NCBI GenBank assembly: GCA_002296185.1
Contig: DBHM01000021.1
Coordinates: 1,154-50,197, forward strand
Direction of reading: 5' to 3'
DNA from: Alphaproteobacteria bacterium UBA828
GTDB lineage: Bacteria > Pseudomonadota > Alphaproteobacteria > UBA828
DNA length: 49,044 nt
Made by a program: the position numbers and the translations under genes. Of this stretch, positions 43,188-49,044 are shown in pieces. The first letter of the stretch is position 1, and every line of letters begins with the position of its first letter. The notes under the pieces were generated by a model, which was not told the origin of the DNA, made no database searches, and was given only the letters and a program-made list of their open reading frames with translations.

Positions 43188-43946
43188 ATGGATGATGTAA
43201 ATGATCTAGCACATAAAAAAAATAAGGTAGATCCATTATTATATTGTGCTTTGGATCATAGTGACCCTGAAATAACCCTAAAATTAGCTAAAAGCTTAAT
43301 AGGGTCTGTGGATGGACTCAAACTTGGCCTAGAATATTTTTGTAAAAATGGGTCATTAGGAATAGATAGTTTGAGCGCTTTATCTATTCCTATCTTTCTA
43401 GACTTAAAATTACATGATATCCCAAATACAGTTGCCGGAGCTGTTAAAAGTATAACTCCGCTGAGTCCTAAGTATCTTACTATTCATGCTAGTGGCGGTA
43501 TCGAAATGCTTAAGGCGGCAGCGAAAGCTGCAAAAGAGGAGTCTGAGCGACTAAACAAACCTCGGGTAAGGCTTCTAGCAGTAACTATCCTAACTAGCCT
43601 AGACATTAGAGATCTAGAATTAATTGGATTCAATGAAAGTCCACCTAAATCAGTTGCAAAAATGGCCAATATGGCAGCACTTTCTGGTATAGATGGTATC
43701 GTATGTAGCCCGCAGGAAATTAAATTAGTAAGAGAAGAGGTAGGCAATGAACTTGAGATCTTTGTCCCGGGTATACGCCCAAAAGGATCTCAGAAAGGTG
43801 ACCAAAAAAGAGCAGCGACACCCTTAGATGCTGTTAGAGATGGAGCTAACGCACTTGTTGTGGGTCGTCCTATAACTGAATCTAAAGATCCTGCAGAGGC
43901 TGCTTTAAAAATAAAAAAAGAAATGTATAAAGCTTTATTTGATTAA
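43188..43946 (+). CDS. pyrF: Orotidine 5'-phosphate decarboxylase
   Basis: Decarboxylates OMP to UMP, the last step of pyrimidine synthesis. The catalytic signature FLDLKLHDIPNTVAGAVKSI is near 88, preceded by LYCALDHSDPEITLKLAKSL near 18 and followed by IFVPGIRPKGSQKGDQKRAATPLDAVRDGANALVVGRPI split as usual in the C-terminal barrel strands. It is 252 residues; about 17 extra residues precede the first barrel strand. The two neighbours encode other steps of the same pathway on the opposite strand. Confidence 0.95.
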   Translation: MDDVNDLAHKKNKVDPLLYCALDHSDPEITLKLAKSLIGSVDGLKLGLEYFCKNGSLGIDSLSALSIPIFLDLKLHDIPNTVAGAVKSITPLSPKYLTIHASGGIEMLKAAAKAAKEESERLNKPRVRLLAVTILTSLDIRDLELIGFNESPPKSVAKMANMAALSGIDGIVCSPQEIKLVREEVGNELEIFVPGIRPKGSQKGDQKRAATPLDAVRDGANALVVGRPITESKDPAEAALKIKKEMYKALFD

Positions 43947-43957
43947 GATACCCCATA

Positions 43958-44980
43958 TTATTTATCTAAATCTGCTAATATATCTTCAATTAAATTAACA
44001 CCTCTATATACAAATTCTGTATAGACTTGGACTAAACTTGCTCCCCCTGAAAACCTTTCTCGAACATCCTCTGAATTTGCAATTCCGCCAACAGCAATTA
44101 GAACGAAGTCTTTAGGGGCAATAGTATTTACTATCTTCAGAGATTCATTGGCCATTCCCCTAAGTGGTCTACCACTTAGACCGCCAGACTCGGATTTATA
44201 CCTTGAAGTCAGACTGCTAGGGCGGTTAATAGTTGTATTACCAATAATTAAACCCTTGATACCAGAATCAATACTTGATTGGACAAGAGCAGTGAGAGTC
44301 TCCTCATCTAAATCTGGTGATACTTTTAGAAGAATTGGTAGCGATGGTCTTTTACGAAGACGCGAATTGGTTAATGCCTCCAACAATCTATTTAAATTAG
44401 ACCCTTTCTGATACCCTTTCAAGCCAGGGGTATTTGGGGAGGAAATATTTACTGTGATATAGTCTGCAGAATTAGCTAGCCTTTCTAAACACAACACATA
44501 ATCAGAAACTTTATCCTCAGTATCTTTATTCGCCCCTATATTTACCCCTACAATATCACCCTCGCAGGCTTGATGCTCTCGCCAACTATCTAATTGCCTT
44601 GAAAATTTTTCTAGTCCTACAGAGTTGAATCCCATACGATTTATTAGAGCTCTATCGTCTCTTAACCTAAACAATCTTGGTGGGATATTACCGCTTTGAG
44701 GAAGTGGTGTTACAGTTCCAGCTTCTATAAACGAAAAACCGAGACGAAACAGTCCCGCCAAAGCTTTTGCATCTTTATCGAAGCCAGCAGCCAAGCCTAA
44801 TGGATGGCGGAAGGAAAGGCCCATTAGGTTAATCTGATTTTTTGTCTGCGCCTTAACAGGCTCTCTATAATTTGGAACAAGGCCATTGGCTAATAGCCAG
44901 ATAGCCATATCGTGAGCATTTTCCGGACCTAATAAACCAAAAAAACGAGTTGCTATATTATTTAGTGAACGTCTTACCAA
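43958..44980 (-). CDS. pyrD: Dihydroorotate dehydrogenase (quinone), class 2
   Basis: Membrane-associated FMN enzyme that oxidises dihydroorotate to orotate with quinone as acceptor. The 340 residues begin with an N-terminal helix for membrane contact (RFFGLLGPENAHDMAIWLLANG). They carry GLAAGFDKDAKAL near 63, RMGFNSVGLEKF near 117, the catalytic serine in ITVNISSPNTPGLKGYQ near 177, LLKVSPDLDEETL and the FMN-phosphate loop IAVGGIANSEDVRERFSGGA near 290. The extended N terminus and the serine mark class 2 (class 1 uses cysteine). Convergent with pyrF. Confidence 0.95.
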   Translation of the reverse strand: MVRRSLNNIATRFFGLLGPENAHDMAIWLLANGLVPNYREPVKAQTKNQINLMGLSFRHPLGLAAGFDKDAKALAGLFRLGFSFIEAGTVTPLPQSGNIPPRLFRLRDDRALINRMGFNSVGLEKFSRQLDSWREHQACEGDIVGVNIGANKDTEDKVSDYVLCLERLANSADYITVNISSPNTPGLKGYQKGSNLNRLLEALTNSRLRKRPSLPILLKVSPDLDEETLTALVQSSIDSGIKGLIIGNTTINRPSSLTSRYKSESGGLSGRPLRGMANESLKIVNTIAPKDFVLIAVGGIANSEDVRERFSGGASLVQVYTEFVYRGVNLIEDILADLDK

Positions 44981-45035
44981 GATTGTAGCTCGATATATTA
45001 GGTATTAAAGAAATTGAAAGTAACAAAAACTTGTT

Positions 45036-45344
45036 TTAATCATGTGGAATATGCTCTAAGGACTCAAATTTTTCTGCATCCTTACCATTTGAAGTGCAAA
45101 CTGCTCCACCGACACCTTCACCAATCCAATTTCCAATAGTCTTGACACTACAAGCCCATATACGTTCTTCAAATACAATAGTAAAAATATGCTCATGATT
45201 CGTTTTGCTTACGAAGAGTATTTTGCCCTGCTTGAGAATTTTCTCTGCATTTCCCTCATCATGGGCATAGACAGGTGCATTACACAAAATTAATCCAATT
45301 AGTAGAGTAAGAGTGAAAACGCCCAATAAGTATTTAAAGTTCAT
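45036..45344 (-). CDS. Small secreted protein of unknown function
   Basis: 102 residues starting at ATG 45344, preceded by a strong GGAGG. The signal peptide is clear: MNFKYLLGVFTLTLLIGLI, then cleavage near NAPVYA-HDEG at about residue 25. The mature part of about 75 residues is soluble-looking. It begins with a His/acidic stretch and has two cysteines (in WACSV and AVCTS), which could form a disulfide in the periplasm. I recognise no family. It lies 55 bases upstream of pyrD on the same strand, but its function is unlikely to be related. Confidence 0.75.
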   Translation of the reverse strand: MNFKYLLGVFTLTLLIGLILCNAPVYAHDEGNAEKILKQGKILFVSKTNHEHIFTIVFEERIWACSVKTIGNWIGEGVGGAVCTSNGKDAEKFESLEHIPHD

Positions 45345-45877
45345 GACACCTCCGATTATCATTTTACCCTGATTATTGTTTAATTTAGGCTGAAAGCCTC
45401 TAAGAATTCAGCAAAAAAATCGTTAGAATAAACCTTTATTACAAACCAAACTCAAATTGCAGATATAATCCTGCTAAAAGCCCCGAATAAAACCAAAGTC
45501 CAAATAAACCCTATAAAGTTGCATAGATACAACAACTAAATAAGGGAGTAAAAGAGCTCGAGACGTGCATTAACCTATAATCGAATTATTATAGATTTTA
45601 TAATAATTTAGTCTTCAAAATTAGTGTTCTTAGCTAAAACATGTCAATTTTGGAATGAGATTTACATAATAAATACCAATAGAAAAATTTATATTTCATA
45701 TATAAAACAATGGTTTATACTGTAATGAGTAATTGATCATCAGTAATTCTATGAACCCATAATCACTTATCAGTTTAGATTGCCCTTGGAAATTCTCAGA
45801 GCATAAAAATGAATAAATACCCCCTAAATAAACCAAAACCTGAACAAATATTTGAATAAATTAGTTAATTTTTGATA

Positions 45878-45899
45878 TTGCAACTCATTATCATTTGCA
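45878..45899 (+). promoter_or_regulatory. Fur-like box abutting the porin promoter
   Basis: The opposite strand reads TGCAAATGATAATGAG followed by TTGCAA, which has the AATGATAAT core of classical Fur boxes and TTGCA/TGCAA outer symmetry. It ends immediately before the -35 hexamer. This suggests iron- or metal-dependent control of the porin. Whether this organism's Fur-family regulator uses the classical box is unknown. Confidence 0.5.
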
Positions 45900-45928
45900 T
45901 TGACGCATTATAGATCATTGTTTATTAA
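45900..45928 (+). promoter_or_regulatory. Sigma70-type promoter for the porin
   Basis: -35 TTGACG (45900-45905), 17-base spacer, -10 TATTAA (45923-45928). Both hexamers match the consensus well and the spacing is ideal. It would give a leader of about 175 bases before the porin ATG. This is the best promoter-like sequence I found in the window. Confidence 0.6.
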
Positions 45929-46043
45929 CAGTGCTTATTAAGTCAGTTGAATAATTGTTATATAAATATATATGTAATAATATAACAAAGTTGCTCTAAA
46001 GCATCATAGAACGTTGCATTTTAGCATTATAAAAATTGGTTAC

Positions 46044-46056
46044 AGAACATTGTTCT
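46044..46056 (+). repeat. 13-base palindrome in the porin leader
   Basis: AGAACATTGTTCT is a perfect palindrome (6+1+6), 54 bases before the porin ATG and inside the predicted leader. TGTTCTA and CGTTCTAG recur at 46051 and 46065. It could be an operator or leader hairpin. It does not match the alphaproteobacterial LexA box spacing (GAAC/GTTC with 7 bases). Confidence 0.4.
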
Positions 46057-46110
46057 ACGGCTCGCGTTCTAGAGGCCTTAATTATATAAAACAGTAAGGA
46101 AATAAAAGAC

Positions 46111-47184
46111 ATGTCAATAATAAATAAACTAGGAGTTGCAGCGATTGCTCTTCCAGTTGCTGTTGGAGGACTAACGCTAACAGCAACAAGTTCCAAGGCA
46201 GCTAGCGTAAATGAATACTTCGGTATCGATTATGTTAACGAGTTTGTACTTGGCACTTATAAGGATGATAGCACTGCAGACTCAGCTGAAAATAATCCTG
46301 AAATTTACGCCAAAGGTGAAGTCCACTTTAAGGGTCAAGTCAAAACCGACAGTGGCCTGACAATTGGTGGTGAAATTGAGTTCACAGCTGAATCTGATGC
46401 GACCAACAATATTGATGAAATTTATGCTTATGTATCTGGCGACTTCGGACGGCTTGAAGTAGGCGACCAAGATGGTGCTGCAGATAAACTAGATTGGAGC
46501 GTGCCAAAAGTTGGTTTTGGTCAAGTGGATGGTGATTATAATAATTTCGCCGGTAACGACTCAACTGTCAATCTTGGTGAGTCAAGCGATGATACAAAAA
46601 TCACATACTATCTTCCAAAGTTTGGTAATTTAGCTCTTGGTATATCCTGGGCTCCTTTAGATGACGAGGGTTCAACTGCTGAAATCACCTCCGGAGAAGA
46701 AACCGATCAGATCGAAGTGGGCGCAAAATATAGCATGGGTGACATTACACTCAATGGTGCCTATTACCAGGCTACTGATAATGACGCAGGGGCTGAAGAT
46801 CACTCCACATGGAGCGTTGGATTCACATACTCCTTTGGTGACTTTAAAGTCGGAGCAGGTCATGCAAATAATGGCGCTAGTGGACAAACAGACGCAAATG
46901 CTGATGTGAATGGTACAACTTTAGGTGCCACTTATTCAGATGGTGCCATGGCGTATGGCTTTAGTGTCAACCAAACAGAAAACAGTGCGGCAACTGGTCA
47001 GGATCAAGATACAATCAGTTTCGGTGCTGAATATACATTCGAACCTGTAGTAAATGATTCAACTCCTGTTACAGCTGTGGTAGCTGCGGATTTAACAATG
47101 TTTGATCGAGCTGCATCAACTAACGGTGCTACAGCAGGTGATGATGGATGGGTTGCGATCCTATATACTAGCATTGAATTTTAA
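46111..47184 (+). CDS. Outer-membrane porin
   Basis: Beta-barrel general porin of 357 residues with a signal peptide cut near residue 30 (SSKA-ASV). The mature part has alternating hydrophobic/polar strands separated by acidic, Gly/Asn/Asp-rich loops, a hallmark GEIEFTAESDATNNIDEIYAY near 85 and the signature VSGDFGRLEVGDQDGAADKL near 108 (GRLEVG motif of Gram-negative porins). It ends in a C-terminal Phe (YTSIEF), the BAM recognition signal. No cysteines. A promoter, Fur-like box and long leader precede it, and a very strong terminator follows. The acidic loops hint at cation preference, an inference only. Confidence 0.92.
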   Translation: MSIINKLGVAAIALPVAVGGLTLTATSSKAASVNEYFGIDYVNEFVLGTYKDDSTADSAENNPEIYAKGEVHFKGQVKTDSGLTIGGEIEFTAESDATNNIDEIYAYVSGDFGRLEVGDQDGAADKLDWSVPKVGFGQVDGDYNNFAGNDSTVNLGESSDDTKITYYLPKFGNLALGISWAPLDDEGSTAEITSGEETDQIEVGAKYSMGDITLNGAYYQATDNDAGAEDHSTWSVGFTYSFGDFKVGAGHANNGASGQTDANADVNGTTLGATYSDGAMAYGFSVNQTENSAATGQDQDTISFGAEYTFEPVVNDSTPVTAVVAADLTMFDRAASTNGATAGDDGWVAILYTSIEF

Positions 47185-47213
47185 CTAGTAGAAACCAGTA
47201 TAAAAAGGTTATG

Positions 47214-47253
47214 CTCCCGCTACGCTTTATTGAGTGTAGCGGGAGTTTTTTTT
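47214..47253 (+). terminator. Strong intrinsic terminator after the porin
   Basis: Stem CTCCCGCTAC (47214-47223) and GTAGCGGGAG (47236-47245), perfect over 10 bp and extendable by a G-T and a C-G pair, followed by eight T. It ends just before the lipoprotein gene, whose ribosome site is 12 bases further on. Confidence 0.95.
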
Positions 47254-47269
47254 ATTGAGGTAAATACCA

Positions 47270-48055
47270 ATGAGAATAGCCCTTATATTTGGAACTATAA
47301 TTGTTATATTGACTGGATGTAGCTTGATCAGCGGCTATGGTGAATCAGAACAAAGTATATTGATAGATGACGATAAAATTTATAGCAAAAATGTATCTGA
47401 GGAACGAAATTCATCTGAACTTCCTAACTTGATGATTCTTTCTAAGGACGTCGCTCCTACTGCAGTTAAATACCACTACTTTCGTAATAAAAAACAATCT
47501 CAAACATATCAGTCATTCTCAGGCGAGGGAATTCTCGCAGAAACATTAAATATATCACTTAATAAACGCTTATTAGTTTTGGATATTCCTCCTTTTAAAG
47601 AGCAGGCCACTAAGTGGCTTAAACTTTCTGGAAAGAAAATCCAGTGGGGGAAAAAAAGATTCTATAATAGTGAATTTTCACCAGTCTACTATCGTGCCGC
47701 TAAAGTAGGTAACAAAAATACTATGTGTATTTTCTTCAATATGCCCTATAAAATTTCAAAACAAGATCATTTTGAGCGCCCTAATAAAGCTATAATTGGC
47801 TATCTCTGTAAAAAATCAGGAGCCAATAGACTCGCAGCTATTAAATCAATATTTGATAGCTTTTCTTTCTCAGGTAAGCCTGCTGAAACAGGAATTATGG
47901 CCCTAATCAAAAAACCAGATACAATAAATAAAAATGCAGTGCCCTATTATTCCAAAAATGTTCAGTTTTTAAAAATATCTAACCCACCAATAAAGGGCTT
48001 CCCACAAGACTTAACAGAAGCAATAGACTCTGTTTCCCCAGAGATTATTGAGTAA
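47270..48055 (+). CDS. Lipoprotein of unknown function
   Basis: 261 residues. The N terminus MRIALIFGTIIVIL followed by LTGC (Cys17) is a lipobox, and residues after Cys are SLISG, so outer-membrane sorting is possible. The mature part has a repeated Tyr/Phe-rich pattern (AVKYHYFRNKKQSQTYQSF, FYNSEFSPVYYRAAKVG) and two cysteines (MCIFFNM, YLCKKSG) that might form a disulfide. I recognise no family. A GAGG-type site precedes ATG 47270. It starts 25 bases after the porin terminator loop, so it may depend on read-through or a promoter in the terminator tail. Its relation to the porin is only positional. Confidence 0.75.
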   Translation: MRIALIFGTIIVILTGCSLISGYGESEQSILIDDDKIYSKNVSEERNSSELPNLMILSKDVAPTAVKYHYFRNKKQSQTYQSFSGEGILAETLNISLNKRLLVLDIPPFKEQATKWLKLSGKKIQWGKKRFYNSEFSPVYYRAAKVGNKNTMCIFFNMPYKISKQDHFERPNKAIIGYLCKKSGANRLAAIKSIFDSFSFSGKPAETGIMALIKKPDTINKNAVPYYSKNVQFLKISNPPIKGFPQDLTEAIDSVSPEIIE

Positions 48056-48189
48056 TAGTAGATAATCAAAGCACCGGAAAATATGACTATTCTGATAACT
48101 CATTAAGAATAGTCATTTTCAATGTTTAAAAGAAACTTGCCTTCTCGTTTATACTTCTATCTATTATTTCTTGGAGATTATTGCTAGTG

Positions 48190-48966
48190 ATGTCAGATGA
48201 GATCAATATTGAAGTTAAAGGTCCAATAGCATGGATTCGTCTTAACAGACCTGAACACCTCAATAGCCTAACAAACTCTATGCTCAAAGAAATTACTGAG
48301 TCACTTTCCGTCTTAGCAGCAGATAAAGAGAATCGCGTAATAATCCTCACCGGCAATGGCAGAGGCTTTTGTGCCGGTACTGATTTAACAGATTTTAATA
48401 ATTTGGGTAGCAGTGAAGACGATATAGACCTATTATTTCTGGATCTACTTAGTAGTACATTTAATAGTATTAGAAGTTTCAAAAATCCAATTATATGTGG
48501 ACTTAATGGAGTAACAGTAGCGGGAGGACTAGAACTCGCTATGTGCTGTGACTTTATTATATCAGCAGACAACGCAATGATTGGGGATGTTCATTCAAAA
48601 TACGGGGTTTTCCCTGCTGCTGGTGGGACAGCATTGCTACCAAAATATGTAGGATTAAATAACGCAAAATATATGCTTTTTACTGGGGAAACTTATTCTG
48701 CCCAAAGACTCCTCGAAATGGGACTGGTTCAGGAAGTTGTCGAGAATAACAAGCTAGAAAGTAGACTAGAAGAACTAGCAGAAAATATTTGCCAGAAAAG
48801 CAAAATAGGAATCTCTAAAATGAAAAATATGGCAAATAGGTCTATAATTCTTAGTAATAAAGATGCACTAGAGCTCGAATTAAAAATAGCTAAAGACCAC
48901 TGCAGAACAGATGATATGCGCGAGGGGCTCAAGGCATTTATCGAAAAAAGGGAACCAAAGTTCTAG
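48190..48966 (+). CDS. Enoyl-CoA hydratase/isomerase family protein
   Basis: 258-residue crotonase-fold enzyme. Motifs: WIRLNRPEHLNSLTNSML near 15, ILTGNGRGFCAGTDLTDF near 53 (oxyanion-hole region), CGLNGVTVAGGLELAMCCDF near 102 and DVHSKYGVFPAAGGTALLPK near 135. Glu of ELA in the first conserved position is kept; the second position, usually Glu in hydratases, is Gly/Val-rich (KYGVFPAAGG), so hydratase activity is not certain and an isomerase or other crotonase reaction is possible. ATG 48190 is used; TTG 48181 and GTG 48187 are possible, since GGAG lies at 48173. No beta-oxidation partner is nearby. Confidence 0.85.
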   Translation: MSDEINIEVKGPIAWIRLNRPEHLNSLTNSMLKEITESLSVLAADKENRVIILTGNGRGFCAGTDLTDFNNLGSSEDDIDLLFLDLLSSTFNSIRSFKNPIICGLNGVTVAGGLELAMCCDFIISADNAMIGDVHSKYGVFPAAGGTALLPKYVGLNNAKYMLFTGETYSAQRLLEMGLVQEVVENNKLESRLEELAENICQKSKIGISKMKNMANRSIILSNKDALELELKIAKDHCRTDDMREGLKAFIEKREPKF

Positions 48967-49005
48967 CTAATATATCATAAGCATAATACGAAATTTGGAT
49001 ATATT

Positions 49006-49044
49006 TGGCGGAGAGAGAGGGATTCGAACCCTCGGTACGGCTTT
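49006..49044 (-). tRNA. tRNA-Ser, 3' part (cut by window edge)
   Basis: Read on the minus strand, the segment ends CTCTCTCCGCCA with an encoded CCA. The T-arm GAGGG-TTCGAATC-CCTC is perfect. The discriminator G and a variable-arm piece (GCCGTACC) before the T-arm fit the class II serine tRNAs. The anticodon and 5' half lie beyond the right edge, so the codon cannot be given. Confidence 0.85.

Larger units (their letters stand above)
45345..46110 (+). other. Long AT-rich intergenic region upstream of the porin
   Basis: No convincing gene in these 766 bases. It contains, in order: the leader of the small secreted protein (near 45350); overlapping AT-rich hairpins with a perfect 9-bp stem (45585-45593 against 45599-45607) that also allow an alternative 7-bp pairing (45575-45581 against 45588-45594); a Fur-like box; a sigma70-type promoter; and a palindrome near the porin start. 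The stretch 45610-45870 shows nothing I would call. Confidence 0.5.

Noticed and set aside
45809..45859. 16-codon reading frame upstream of the porin
   Set aside because: No ribosome site, lies upstream of the Fur-like box and promoter, and is no longer than expected by chance.
46044..46056. LexA (SOS) box in the porin leader
   Set aside because: Spacing between GAAC and GTTC is 3 bases; alphaproteobacterial LexA sites have direct GTTC/GAAC repeats spaced by 7.
1..49044. CRISPR arrays, insertion sequences, prophage or defence islands
   Set aside because: No regularly spaced direct repeats, transposase, integrase, phage or restriction gene was seen; the window is core genome.

Overview
The window looks like a piece of the core chromosome of an AT-rich alphaproteobacterium, probably a free-living aerobic marine-type lineage. 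This rests on gene order and family membership (seen plus established knowledge), not on a database search. The supporting blocks are nrdR-ribD-ribE-ribB(X)-ribH-nusB-thiL next to an H+-translocating pyrophosphatase, pdxJ-acpS-lepB-rnc-era-recO, rsh-rpoZ, a ScfR/RamB-type regulator divergent from isocitrate lyase, and a Mg-type HemB. The species cannot be named from the sequence. TTG and GTG starts are fairly common (ribD, bioA, bioD, acpS, rsh, slt).

Layout. 1-570 is the N-terminal part of hppA (- strand). 868-7938 (- strand) is one long tightly packed run: rpiB, glyA, nrdR, ribD, ribE, ribB(X), ribH, nusB, thiL. It joins C1/serine metabolism, deoxyribonucleotide control, riboflavin synthesis and thiamine phosphate kinase. 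8074-9357 is glutaryl-CoA dehydrogenase (+). 9373-14595 (- strand) is a valine/isobutyryl-CoA degradation operon (isobutyryl-CoA dehydrogenase, 3-hydroxyisobutyryl-CoA hydrolase, 3-hydroxyisobutyrate dehydrogenase) followed by an orphan molybdopterin oxidoreductase. 14924-17285 holds an O-acetylhomoserine sulfhydrylase and hemB, separated by a perfect 13-bp hairpin flush with the hemB start codon. 17331-21689 is a divergent biotin locus (bioB-bioA leftwards, bioF-bioD rightwards) with a palindrome sitting on a promoter-like sequence. 21737-28498 is parC and the recO-era-rnc-lepB-acpS-pdxJ run. 28627-34960 holds a DUF2062 membrane protein, rsh, rpoZ with an unusual acidic repeat tail, folK, a family-5 uracil-DNA glycosylase, smpB and dapA. 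35125-39373 (+) holds a lytic transglycosylase, a threonine/serine dehydratase-like enzyme and an MlaA-family protein with an extra N-terminal region. 39418-42289 is the scfR/aceA glyoxylate-bypass pair. 42384-44980 is a pyrE/pyrF/pyrD cluster. 45036-48055 is an envelope region: a small secreted protein, a 766-base intergenic region with a Fur-like box and a promoter, a porin with a strong terminator, and an unknown lipoprotein. An enoyl-CoA hydratase and the 3' end of a tRNA-Ser close the window.

I see no phage, insertion sequence, CRISPR array, toxin-antitoxin pair or secretion/defence island. Nothing here is convincingly a new multi-gene system. The most interesting signals are small and regulatory: the hemB start-codon hairpin, the bio promoter palindrome, the GTAAATA-type half-sites between scfR and aceA, the structured segment after aceA, and the Fur-like box abutting the porin -35. 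A few proteins also depart from their family norm: RpoZ tail, MlaA without a lipobox, the degenerate GTP cyclohydrolase II half of RibB, and a shortened cysteine tail in ScfR. All comparisons with families are from memory of their motifs.
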